Shown one piece after another: positions 27,632 to 35,833 of a DNA stretch of 64,000 nucleotides (its first letter is position 1; each line of letters begins with the position of its first letter). The stretch covers positions 62,001 to 126,000 of the forward strand of contig NZ_JAFEWE010000007.1 in assembly GCF_017355785.1 (NCBI RefSeq), in the 5' to 3' direction. Source of the stretch: Desertivirga arenae. Its GTDB lineage: Bacteria; Bacteroidota; Bacteroidia; Sphingobacteriales; Sphingobacteriaceae. The notes below the pieces were generated by a model. That model was not told the origin of the DNA. It was given only the letters and a program-made list of their open reading frames with translations, and ran no database searches. The position numbers were made by a program, and so were the translations under genes.

Positions 27632-28753
27632 ATGAAGCAGATGAAAGCAAAATGTATGGCGCTGAGTACTGCCCTGATGTTTTTGGCGATAACAGGCGTG
27701 GCGCAACAACTTACCCAGGCAGCAGCAGAAGGTAGTAATGAAAAGGTAAGTAAAGTAAAAAATCCTTTTGAAAAGGCTATCTCTGAACCCCTGGTGCGCG
27801 ACATCTATACGGCTGATCCATCAGCTCATGTTTTTAATGGAAAAATCTATATCTATCCCTCTCATGATATAGAAGCAGGGGAAGCGGAAAAGGGTACGGG
27901 AGACCATTTTAATATGAAGGATTACCATGTCTTCTCAATGGAAAGAATTGGTGGAGAAATCCGGGATCATGGCGTTGGCCTTGACATAAAAACAATTCCC
28001 TGGGCAGGAAGACAATTGTGGGCACCTGACGTAGCGTTCAAAAACAATAAGTATTACTTATATTTTCCTCTGAAGGATAAGCAGGACGTTTTTAGAATAG
28101 GTGTAGGAGTCAGTAACAAACCTGAAGGGCCGTTTAAAGCTCAGCCAGAACCTATAAAAGGAAGTTTTAGTATTGATCCGGCTGTGTTCACTGATAATGA
28201 CGGAGAGACATACATGTACTTCGGAGGTATCTGGGGAGGACAGTTGCAGCAATGGGATAAAGGGAAATTTGATCCCGAAGGCTCTAAAACTGATCTTCGA
28301 AAAAATGAAGAGCCTGCCATCGCTCCTAAAATTGCAAAACTGCAATCCAACATGCTCGAATTTGCCGAGGAGCCAAAAGATATTGTCGTTTTAGATGAAA
28401 GTGGAAAACCTCTTTTGGGCGGGGATCATGAGCGGCGATTTTTCGAAGCGGCCTGGATGCACAAATACAAGGGAAAGTATTATTTCTCCTATTCTACCGG
28501 AGATACACATAAGATCGTTTATGCCAAAGGCGACAGTCCTTATGGCCCTTTTACCTATCAGGGTGTAGTATTGAACCCGGTAGTAGGGTGGACAAATCAT
28601 CACTCCATTCTTGAATTTAAGGGTAAATGGTATTTATTCTATCATGATAGTCAGCTGTCGGGAGGTAAGACACATTTAAGGAATATAAAGGTAACCGAAC
28701 TGCAATACGATAATGAAGGAAAGATTTTGACAATTAATCCTTACGGAAAATAA
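27632..28753 (+). CDS. GH43 family glycoside hydrolase (beta-xylosidase/arabinofuranosidase-like)
   Basis: This 373-residue secreted five-bladed propeller enzyme has a signal peptide ending near GVAQQ. The three acidic catalytic residues of GH43 can be placed: Asp62 (base) in YTADPSAHVFNGKIYIYPSHD, Asp182 (pKa modulator) in FSIDPAVFTDNDG, and Glu272 (acid) in RRFFEAAWMHKYKGKYYFSYS. WAPDVAFKNNKYYLYFP and GWTNHHSILEFKGKWYLFYHD are further blades. Related enzymes release xylose or arabinose from the non-reducing end of xylo-oligosaccharides. Together with GH115 and GH30 upstream it would finish glucuronoxylan breakdown. The exact specificity cannot be decided by eye. Confidence 0.9.
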   Translation: MKQMKAKCMALSTALMFLAITGVAQQLTQAAAEGSNEKVSKVKNPFEKAISEPLVRDIYTADPSAHVFNGKIYIYPSHDIEAGEAEKGTGDHFNMKDYHVFSMERIGGEIRDHGVGLDIKTIPWAGRQLWAPDVAFKNNKYYLYFPLKDKQDVFRIGVGVSNKPEGPFKAQPEPIKGSFSIDPAVFTDNDGETYMYFGGIWGGQLQQWDKGKFDPEGSKTDLRKNEEPAIAPKIAKLQSNMLEFAEEPKDIVVLDESGKPLLGGDHERRFFEAAWMHKYKGKYYFSYSTGDTHKIVYAKGDSPYGPFTYQGVVLNPVVGWTNHHSILEFKGKWYLFYHDSQLSGGKTHLRNIKVTELQYDNEGKILTINPYGK

Positions 28754-29107
28754 GCTTTTGATCCCTATTTATATTTTTCGGCTGGGATTAGAAGAATTCT
28801 GACTATCCAAGGTTATCCAAGATCAATCTCTTACTGTGTTTGTCGATCTACTGTTCAAGTTCGTAACTGATCTTCTCAACCAATTCAAACCAATTTCCTT
28901 TCCTTTTATAAGAGGATTGATATGAATAGAAAATGCACTAAGTCCTGTGCTTTTGCCTTAATGTCCCAGGGTTAGGTGATGTATAATTATACTTTTGTAG
29001 GCACTCAGTTATGAATATTCTGCATTGATACCTTCAGGAGGGCTTCGAAATATGAACTTTGAGAGAATACTTACGATTAATTTGGCATTAAAAGATGATT
29101 TAACAAT
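28754..29107. other. 354-bp intergenic region before the TlpA gene
   Basis: No gene is supported. The minus strand contains an in-frame stretch reading KGNWFELVEKISYELEQ before a stop (around 28910-28860), which might be a relic but is too short to assign. An exact TAnnTTTG sequence at 28990-28997 is listed separately. Confidence 0.5.
28990..28997 (+). promoter_or_regulatory. -7 promoter element candidate for the TlpA gene
   Basis: TACTTTTG matches TAnnTTTG exactly, about 110 bases before the ATG at 29108. No convincing -33 element is at the right distance, so the call rests on the -7 box alone. Confidence 0.35.
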
Positions 29108-30253
29108 ATGAATTACGGATTGAAACTTCTAACGGGCCTTATCATTTCTACATTGCCGGGCCTTGCTTTTGCCCAGGGTGGGCAATATAATCTCAGTGGT
29201 AAAGTAGCGCCTTTACCCGCCTCGGCCAAAGCCTACCTCTATTATGAATCCTCTGGTACTGCAAAAACCGATTCTACTTTGATTAAGGACGGATCCTTCT
29301 CATTTTCAGGTAATGTGAAAGAACCTGGTAGTTCCTATTTGATCATCAACCCTAAAGGGATGGGCATTCGCCAGAGAAATCTTCAGAGTTTAACTTTATA
29401 TCTTGAACCAGGTAAGATCACTATTACCAGTCCTGATTCCTTGCCCAATGCAAAGATTGCAGGAGGAGTGATCAACAAGGATAATGAGAGCTTACAGAAA
29501 TTATTGAAGCCGGTTAAGGACAAGATGGATATCCTCAATAAGGAATATGCTGAAGCAGCTCCGGAAAAGAAGAAGTCGGATGAGTTTGTAAAGTCGCTTC
29601 AGGCGCGTTATGCTGTTCTTGAAGATGAGCAGAAAGTAATTCAGAAAGCTTTTATTAAGAGCCATCCTTCTTCCGCGTTAAGTCTATTTACAGTAAAAGA
29701 GATTGCAGGAGCTGTACCTGATGTTTCTCAAATTGAGCCTTTGTTTAATTCACTTTCAGCTTCTGTAAGGGCAAGCGCGGCGGGCAAAGCCTATGCTGAA
29801 GAACTAATCAAACTGAAAACTGTAGCGGTAGGTGCTATGGCACCAGAGTTTAGCCTGCCCGATACTTTGGGCAAGCAAGTATCCCTTAGGGATTTCCGTG
29901 GCAAGTACGTGCTGATAGACTTTTGGGCAAGCTGGTGTGGTCCATGTCGTGCTGAAAATCCCAATGTTGTAAAGGCATTTAATGCTTATAAATCTAAAGG
30001 TTTTGAGATATTAGGGGTTTCATTGGATCAACCTAATGCTAAAGATCGTTGGATGAAAGCGATTCATGATGATGGTCTAACATGGACACAGCTTTCTGAT
30101 CTTAAAGGTTGGAAGAGTGAGGCTGCAGCGCTTTATTCAGTGCGTGCAATTCCTCAGAATTTTCTGGTTGATCCTAGCGGAAAGATAGTAGCAACCAATG
30201 TGAGAGGTGAAGAACTCGAAAAGACCCTAAGTAAGCTTTTAGGAAAGATTTAG
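29108..30253 (+). CDS. TlpA family disulfide reductase with DUF4369 domain
   Basis: This 381-residue periplasmic thiol-disulfide oxidoreductase has a signal peptide ending near FAQG. An N-terminal DUF4369 beta-domain spans about residues 25-120 (YNLSGKVAPLPASAKAYLYYES, DSTLIKDGSFSFSGNVKEPG). A helical linker follows, then a C-terminal thioredoxin domain with WCGPC (cysteines 277 and 280) in VLIDFWASWCGPCRAENP and the cis-proline segment RAIPQNFLVDPSGKI. This domain order is the common Bacteroidota form. It is monocistronic, flanked by its own terminator, and lies inside the polysaccharide region, where it may maintain cysteines in secreted enzymes or lipoproteins. That role is inference. Confidence 0.93.
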   Translation: MNYGLKLLTGLIISTLPGLAFAQGGQYNLSGKVAPLPASAKAYLYYESSGTAKTDSTLIKDGSFSFSGNVKEPGSSYLIINPKGMGIRQRNLQSLTLYLEPGKITITSPDSLPNAKIAGGVINKDNESLQKLLKPVKDKMDILNKEYAEAAPEKKKSDEFVKSLQARYAVLEDEQKVIQKAFIKSHPSSALSLFTVKEIAGAVPDVSQIEPLFNSLSASVRASAAGKAYAEELIKLKTVAVGAMAPEFSLPDTLGKQVSLRDFRGKYVLIDFWASWCGPCRAENPNVVKAFNAYKSKGFEILGVSLDQPNAKDRWMKAIHDDGLTWTQLSDLKGWKSEAAALYSVRAIPQNFLVDPSGKIVATNVRGEELEKTLSKLLGKI

Positions 30254-30618
30254 TGATATTTTTTATCATGTTGAGAGCTGTGACAATTGTTGCAGCTCTT
30301 TTTTTTAAAAATGCCTTTAACATTGGCGGTAATATCACTTCTGGTATATTATCACCATTCGATGATGTCTGAATAGTCTGATATTGATACTGCATGCTGA
30401 TCTGCTTGTACGTACTCAATAAGGAAACCTATTAGTAATTGCTTTCCGTATGTCTTTTCATGTAACGTTGAAGTTTAAGTTACAACGGTAATGTGGAACA
30501 AAAATAAAATCGATTAGAAGTATTGTCTACTAAATCACTTGGTTATATATGTTTTTTTAAATACTATTGCCCTGTAATATACTTCCGCTGTTGAAGACAG
30601 GGAAAAAGTACATTGGGA
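30254..30618. other. 365-bp intergenic region upstream of the sulfatase cluster
   Basis: It contains the terminator at 30274-30306 and the AT-rich promoter/leader of the sulfatase operon. Close to the start codon, CCCTGT (30570-30575) pairs with ACAGGG (30597-30602), with an inner CTTC/GAAG stem, giving a candidate leader hairpin. No gene is supported and no exact TAnnTTTG box was found. Confidence 0.5.
30274..30306 (+). terminator. Rho-independent terminator after the TlpA gene
   Basis: AGAGCTG (30274-30280) pairs with CAGCTCT (30293-30299), extended inward by AC/GT and wobble pairs around an AATT loop. A run of eight T bases (30299-30306) follows. Confidence 0.88.
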
Positions 30619-32016
30619 ATGAAAAAATATACTGCCTTTCTTTTGTTATTATTAACCCTACCAAGAGTCTTCGCTCAAAGTAAAAGCCCCCCTAATATCG
30701 TTGTGTTTTTTATTGATGATATGGGGCAGCAGGACCTGGGTTGTTATGGAAGCGATTTTTATCAAACTCCCGCTATTGATAATCTGGCTAAAAAAGGCGT
30801 AAGGTTTACCAACGCATATTCCGCATGTACTGTATGTTCTCCTTCAAGAGCTGCCTTAATGACTGGTAAATACCCCGCTCGCTTACACATTACAGATTGG
30901 ATCCAGGGGAAACGGATGCCCTGGGCAAAATTAGCGGTACCGGATTGGAAAATGTATCTTCCTTTAGAGGAAAAAACGTTAGCTGAATCTTTAAAAGAAC
31001 GCGGTTATGCTACGTGGCATGTCGGGAAATGGCATTTGGGGGATGATGAGAAATATTGGGCAGAGAACCAGGGTTTTGATGTAAACATTGCTGGTAATTT
31101 TAAGGGCTCACCTAATAAAAAAGGAGAATATAATGGTTACTTCTCTCCCTACGGTTTAAAAAGGATTGAAGATGGTCCGAAAGATGAATATTTAACAGAC
31201 CGGCTGACCAATGAAGCTCTCAGATTAATTGCGCATCACAAAGCAGGAACTCCTTTTTATCTAAATCTTGCTCATTATGCAGTCCATATGCCTATACAGC
31301 CTAAGCCCGATAAGCTGGAGAAATACAAGAAATTGTTGAAAGCGCCTGATCCTCAAAAAAATCCGGCGTATGCTGCAATGATTGAAAGTGTTGATGAAAG
31401 TGTGGCAAGAATAATTACGGCCTTGGAAATGAGAAAACTGCTGGAAAACACCCTTATCGTTTTTGCTACAGATAATGGAGCTCTGGCATCTGTTTCCACC
31501 AGTAAACCTTTCCGCGAAGGTAAAGGTTGGGCATATGAAGGTGGAACCCGCACGCCTTTACTTATCTATTGGAAAGGAAAAATTGATGGTGGAAAAGTAA
31601 TAAATGAGCCAGCAATCACCATGGATATTTACGCTACCATTATGCAAATAGCCGGAGCTGTTAAGCCAGCTGATGTAGATGGAAGAAGTTTACTTCCTGT
31701 GATCCAGAAAGGAATTCATTATGATCGCCCATTGTTCTGGCATTATCCTCACTACCACAACGATAAACCCCATGGTTCTGTCAGGTACCAGGATTGGAAA
31801 CTTATCCAGTATTTCGAGGATATGCATTACGAACTCTATAACCTTAAAGAAGATGAAGGGGAGGGAAATGATCTGGCAGCCCATCATCCGGAAAAAGTGA
31901 AGGAGCTTGCAGATATGCTGATTGCATGGCGTGAAGAGGTGAAGGCTCAGATGCCAGCCCCGAATCCGGATTATCAGCCGGCAAAAGCACAACAAAAGGG
32001 AGCGGGAGCCGAATGA
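30619..32016 (+). CDS. S1 family sulfatase (CSPSR type)
   Basis: This 465-residue sulfatase starts at the ATG at 30619; an upstream TTG adds only two residues. A signal peptide ends at VFAQ. The alkaline-phosphatase-like fold opens with PPNIVVFFIDDMGQQD, whose two aspartates bind calcium. The formylglycine motif CSPSR has the modified cysteine at residue 73, in the signature CSPSRAALMTGKYPAR. Downstream metal and substrate ligands are in GKWHLGDD, the HMPIQP segment and IVFATDNGAL. The enzyme hydrolyses sulfate esters from a glycan after maturation of the cysteine. It is the first of three consecutive sulfatase genes before the susCD pair, followed 45 bases later by the second. Confidence 0.93.
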   Translation: MKKYTAFLLLLLTLPRVFAQSKSPPNIVVFFIDDMGQQDLGCYGSDFYQTPAIDNLAKKGVRFTNAYSACTVCSPSRAALMTGKYPARLHITDWIQGKRMPWAKLAVPDWKMYLPLEEKTLAESLKERGYATWHVGKWHLGDDEKYWAENQGFDVNIAGNFKGSPNKKGEYNGYFSPYGLKRIEDGPKDEYLTDRLTNEALRLIAHHKAGTPFYLNLAHYAVHMPIQPKPDKLEKYKKLLKAPDPQKNPAYAAMIESVDESVARIITALEMRKLLENTLIVFATDNGALASVSTSKPFREGKGWAYEGGTRTPLLIYWKGKIDGGKVINEPAITMDIYATIMQIAGAVKPADVDGRSLLPVIQKGIHYDRPLFWHYPHYHNDKPHGSVRYQDWKLIQYFEDMHYELYNLKEDEGEGNDLAAHHPEKVKELADMLIAWREEVKAQMPAPNPDYQPAKAQQKGAGAE

Positions 32017-32061
32017 TCAGGCTGTCAGTTACTACCTGTGTACCATTATCTGTAAACAACA

Positions 32062-34128
32062 ATGAACCTCAAATTCCATCAAGCTATTTTTGTTTTAACT
32101 TCTCTGATTCTTGCTGCAGTTGTCCCTGGTTATTCACAAGAGAAGAAGCCTAACATTGTGCTTATCCTGGCCGATGATCTCGGCTTTTCGGATATCGGCA
32201 GCTATGGTGGTGAAATTCAAACTCCTAACCTTGACAAGCTAGCTGCTAAGGGGATCAGATATAAGCAGTTTTATAATGCTGCCCGTTGTTGTCCAACCCG
32301 TGCTTCTTTAATCACCGGACTTTATCCTCATCAGGCAGGAATGGGGTGGATGGCTGTAGCTGATCTTGGTACTCCCTCTTATCAGGGCTCTATCAATAAT
32401 AACAGTGTTACCATTGCCGAAGTACTGAAAACAGTAGGTTACTCTACCTATATGACGGGTAAGTGGCATCTTACCAATGAACGTAAAATAGACGGTTTGG
32501 TAACAGACACCTGGCCTAAACAACGGGGTTTTGACAGGTATTTTGGTATTGTTCCCGGCGGTGCTAATTATTTTACTCCTGTTCTTTATAGTGATAATAA
32601 AAGGTATCCGGCGCCCGAAAACTTTTACCTTACCAATGCCATCTCAGATACTAGCGTAAAATATATTGACGAGCACTTTTCACGCAAAGGATCTGACCCC
32701 TTATTTCTATATGTAGCCTATACTGCACCACACTGGCCTTTACATGCTTTACAAAAGGAGATAGATAAGTACAAGGAGTTATATAAGGCAGGTTGGGACA
32801 AGCTACGTGCTGCTCGCCTCGAGAAGCAAAAGCAGCTGGGTCTTTTTCCGGAAAATACAGTTATAAGTGAAAGGGACCGTAGTGTGGAAGCCTGGAATAG
32901 CTTGCCGGAAGAAAGGAAGAATGAGATGGCTTTGCGCATGGCTATTTATGCTGCACAAGTGGATATTATGGATCAGGGAATAGGCCGGATTGTGGAGAAG
33001 CTGAAAGAGAAAAATGAGTTGGATAACACACTGATCTTCTTTTTGAGCGATAACGGTGCCTGTGCTGAATTTATAAGCAGTGGAACCAGTAAAGAAGTTA
33101 ACGGTAAGGAAGATACATTTGAGAGCTATCGTATAAACTGGGCTAACTTAAGCAGCACTCCTTTTCGCGAGTACAAGCACTTTACTCATGAAGGGGGAAT
33201 TGCTACGCCTCTGATTGTTCATTGGCCTAAGGGTGTTAGCTCTTCTTTAAACGGGAAGTATGTGAATGAATACGGATATCTCACAGATATCATGTCAACC
33301 TGTGTTGAAGTGGCTCAGGCACAGTATCCCTTCTCCTTTAATGGAAATAAAATAGTGCCTCAACAGGGAAAAAGCTTGTTACCGCATTTCACTGGCAGCA
33401 GTAATAGCAGAGGTCTGAATTACTGGGAGCATGAGGGTAATATAGCCGTCAGGGATGGGAAATGGAAGATGGTTGCTAAGACACCTGAAAAAGGTACTTT
33501 AACTAAGAAAGCTTTGGAGCTTTACGACCTGGACGCTGATCCTGTGGAATTAAATAATCTCGCATCAAAATATCCCGAAAAAGTAGAATCTCTTTTCAAG
33601 TCCTGGGAAAAATGGGCTAAGAATGTAGGAGCTTATCCTATAGATACCCGTGAGTATGGTTTGAGAGGGCAGGAATACAGGAAAAGGATCAATGGATCGT
33701 TCGATGATAATCTTGGAGGTTGGAACGTTAAAAAATCCAATGCAGTGCAAGGTTCTATAGAGATCGATACTACGGCTCAGATCACAGGAGGAAAATCAGC
33801 TCTGATCTCCGTTAGTCAGTCAGGTGAGCGTCCTGCAGCCCTGGCCCTCAGTTGGAGATTTGTGCCGTCAGCCGGCGAGAAGTACCAGATTCGCCTGAAG
33901 TCGAAGTCGGCCGCTAATACATCTTTCTTTCTTCGCCTGGAAAAGCCCACAGGAGAGGGTAAACTTATTGATCGGGCAATTAATACTTCAGGAAATATCG
34001 AGGAAGTTGCTACAGATGTTGTAGAAATTCCTGAAAAGGCTCCATATCAACTGGCCTTGTATTTTGGAAAGCTTAAAAGCGGAGATAAAGTGTGGATAGA
34101 TGATGTTGAACTAGTTCGGATAAAATAG
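32062..34128 (+). CDS. S1 family sulfatase (CCPTR type) with C-terminal carbohydrate-binding-like domain
   Basis: This 688-residue sulfatase has a signal peptide to about residue 25 (YSQE). The catalytic domain begins KPNIVLILADDLGFSDIG. Its formylglycine motif is CCPTR with Cys76 modified, in ARCCPTRASLITGLYPHQAG; this is the arylsulfatase A-like type. Other landmarks are TGKWHL, YTAPHWPLHA and FFLSDNGACAEF. After about residue 535 an extra beta-sandwich domain (NGSFDDNLGGWNV to VWIDDVELVRIK) resembles CBM4/CBM22-like carbohydrate-binding modules and accounts for the additional length. This domain may hold the enzyme on polymeric substrate, whereas the other five sulfatases lack it. Confidence 0.92.
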   Translation: MNLKFHQAIFVLTSLILAAVVPGYSQEKKPNIVLILADDLGFSDIGSYGGEIQTPNLDKLAAKGIRYKQFYNAARCCPTRASLITGLYPHQAGMGWMAVADLGTPSYQGSINNNSVTIAEVLKTVGYSTYMTGKWHLTNERKIDGLVTDTWPKQRGFDRYFGIVPGGANYFTPVLYSDNKRYPAPENFYLTNAISDTSVKYIDEHFSRKGSDPLFLYVAYTAPHWPLHALQKEIDKYKELYKAGWDKLRAARLEKQKQLGLFPENTVISERDRSVEAWNSLPEERKNEMALRMAIYAAQVDIMDQGIGRIVEKLKEKNELDNTLIFFLSDNGACAEFISSGTSKEVNGKEDTFESYRINWANLSSTPFREYKHFTHEGGIATPLIVHWPKGVSSSLNGKYVNEYGYLTDIMSTCVEVAQAQYPFSFNGNKIVPQQGKSLLPHFTGSSNSRGLNYWEHEGNIAVRDGKWKMVAKTPEKGTLTKKALELYDLDADPVELNNLASKYPEKVESLFKSWEKWAKNVGAYPIDTREYGLRGQEYRKRINGSFDDNLGGWNVKKSNAVQGSIEIDTTAQITGGKSALISVSQSGERPAALALSWRFVPSAGEKYQIRLKSKSAANTSFFLRLEKPTGEGKLIDRAINTSGNIEEVATDVVEIPEKAPYQLALYFGKLKSGDKVWIDDVELVRIK

Positions 34129-34193
34129 TACTCCTTTAATTAAAACCTCTATAAGCTGAAAACCTCAAACGAAGGATGAAAGCTTTTTAATAT

Positions 34194-35573
34194 ATGAAGA
34201 AGTTATCTAACATATTTACTACGGTTCTTTTGGCCGCTGCGGTATCTGCAGGTGCCCAGATTAAAAAACCTAATATCGTTTTCATTATGGCCGATGACTT
34301 AGGCTGGGGAGAGTTGAATACCTACGCGAGTTCCTTCAATGAAACCCCGAACCTTAACAAACTGGCTGCCCAGGGCACCCGTTTTATCCAAGCCTATGCT
34401 GCAGCACCTAATTGTTCCCCAACCAGGGCTAGTATTATGACCGGTCAGTATCCTGCGCGTGTAGGAATAACTGATTTTCTACCTGGAGGACAGGCTACTC
34501 AGAAATGGCTTGATCCTGCTAAATATGTTACCCTGAACGAAGCTCTTTCTGAAGCCGGATACCATACAGGAATAGTAGGCAAGTGGCATCTTGATACTCA
34601 CTTTGCCAATTTAAAAGGAGGACCTAAGCAGCATGGTTTTGATGAGGTAATTGGATCTGAAACGAAGTATATTGCAGATGGGGATTACTTTTTTCCATAT
34701 GATAAGATTGCAACGTTTGATACCGGGGCAGAAGGAGAATACCTTACAGACCGGCAGAGCAAGGAAGCTGCTGCATTTATAAAACGTAATAAAGCTAACC
34801 CGTTCTTCCTGTATCTAACATACTATAGTGTTCATAGCAAGCTGGATGCCCCGGAAGATCTTGTGAACAAATACAAAAAGAAGTTTGATGCGAAGTATGG
34901 AGATGGTCAGGCTGAGAAGATATTTGGTAAAGGTCCGGGCAGTCCTCATAGAGATAATCCTTATCTGGCAGCAATGCTTGAAAGAATAGATGCAGGGGTA
35001 GGTGAAATTATGGAAACGCTCGAAAAGAGTGGCCTGGCAGAAAACACTTTGCTGGTATTCTTTTCTGATAACGGAGGAGCCGGAAAAGGGGCCAACAATG
35101 GAAAGTTCAGGGAAGGCAAAATGTGGTTATATGAGGGTGGGATCAGGGAACCTCTTCTGATCAGATGGCCAGGTAAAGTAAAGGCGGGGGCTGTTGAAGA
35201 TACCCCGGTATCTAGTGTGGATTTTTATCCTACCTTTCTGAGTATTGCAGGAGCTGCTCCCTCAAAGCAGCTGTGCGACGGCCTTGATATCAGCCCTTTG
35301 TTTAAAGGAAAGGTACTTAAACGAGACGAGTTATACTGGCATTACCCAGCTGAAACTGCTAAAACTCCTGAAAAGATGGCTAGCGTAGTCAGAAAGGGAG
35401 ATTATAAATTGCTGGAGTTTTATGCAGACAATCGTCTGGAGTTATACAATCTCAAGGATGATCCATCCGAAAGTAGAAATCTGACTGAAATATTCCCTAA
35501 AAAGACGGCCAAGCTGAAGAAGCTGCTTGATGCCTGGAAAATTAATGTAAATGCCGAAAAACCAAATTTGTAA
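34194..35573 (+). CDS. S1 family sulfatase (CSPTR type)
   Basis: This 459-residue secreted sulfatase has a signal peptide ending at AGAQ. It shows KPNIVFIMADDLGWGELN (calcium-binding aspartates), the modified Cys74 in NCSPTRASIMTGQYPARVG, then GIVGKWHLDTH, YYSVHSKLDAP and VFFSDNGGAGKG. The C-terminal subdomain ends with LYNLKDDPSESRNL, typical of S1 enzymes. It is third in the first sulfatase group. No terminator was seen between it and the susC gene 260 bases downstream, so read-through is possible, although a promoter candidate lies between. The linkage specificity cannot be assigned by eye. Confidence 0.93.
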   Translation: MKKLSNIFTTVLLAAAVSAGAQIKKPNIVFIMADDLGWGELNTYASSFNETPNLNKLAAQGTRFIQAYAAAPNCSPTRASIMTGQYPARVGITDFLPGGQATQKWLDPAKYVTLNEALSEAGYHTGIVGKWHLDTHFANLKGGPKQHGFDEVIGSETKYIADGDYFFPYDKIATFDTGAEGEYLTDRQSKEAAAFIKRNKANPFFLYLTYYSVHSKLDAPEDLVNKYKKKFDAKYGDGQAEKIFGKGPGSPHRDNPYLAAMLERIDAGVGEIMETLEKSGLAENTLLVFFSDNGGAGKGANNGKFREGKMWLYEGGIREPLLIRWPGKVKAGAVEDTPVSSVDFYPTFLSIAGAAPSKQLCDGLDISPLFKGKVLKRDELYWHYPAETAKTPEKMASVVRKGDYKLLEFYADNRLELYNLKDDPSESRNLTEIFPKKTAKLKKLLDAWKINVNAEKPNL

Positions 35574-35657
35574 ATTTTCAGGTGATAACCTATTCCCTAA
35601 AATCAGATTTGAAAGCAAAAAATGAAAGTTCCTGTATAGTCTATATGTTTTATAGTT

Positions 35658-35665
35658 TATATTTG
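35658..35665 (+). promoter_or_regulatory. -7 promoter element candidate upstream of susC (leader start)
   Basis: TATATTTG matches TAnnTTTG exactly. Transcription would begin about five bases downstream, at or just before the ATG of a 15-codon leader ORF at 35671. The -33 region is weak (TTCCTG at 35629-35634). Confidence 0.5.
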
Positions 35666-35670
35666 TCGCC

Positions 35671-35718
35671 ATGAATTACCAGATGAAAAGGAGGGCATTG
35701 CAGAACGTCTACTACTAA
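35671..35718 (+). CDS. Short leader-peptide ORF (15 codons) upstream of susC
   Basis: ATG at 35671 opens the frame MNYQMKRRALQNVYY and stops at 35716-35718. It lies right after an exact -7 box, so its mRNA would be nearly leaderless. A hairpin follows at 35734-35755 and the susC ATG at 35834. This arrangement of promoter, tiny ORF, hairpin and structural gene is the form of a translation-coupled attenuator. Whether it is translated is unknown, and no family is claimed. Confidence 0.35.
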   Translation: MNYQMKRRALQNVYY

Positions 35719-35733
35719 TTTCAATATAAAAAA

Positions 35734-35755
35734 GGGAAATGCTAAGAGCATTCCC
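35734..35755. promoter_or_regulatory. Hairpin in the susC leader
   Basis: GGGAAATGC (35734-35742) pairs with GCATTCCC (35748-35755), with one bulged A. On the plus strand no T-run follows. On the minus strand it is followed by a T-rich stretch, which would form a minus-strand terminator although no minus-strand gene is nearby. It may be a leader structure controlling susC. Confidence 0.4.
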
Positions 35756-35833
35756 CCCTGCAATTAATCAACAACAGGCTCTCAATTGGCGTTGGTACCT
35801 GTTTTTCTAGTTAACTAATCTTATATCAAAATT

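Noticed and set aside
35734-35755. Leader hairpin considered as a plus-strand terminator of the first sulfatase group
   Set aside because: No T-run follows on the plus strand; the T-rich side is on the minus strand, where no gene ends.
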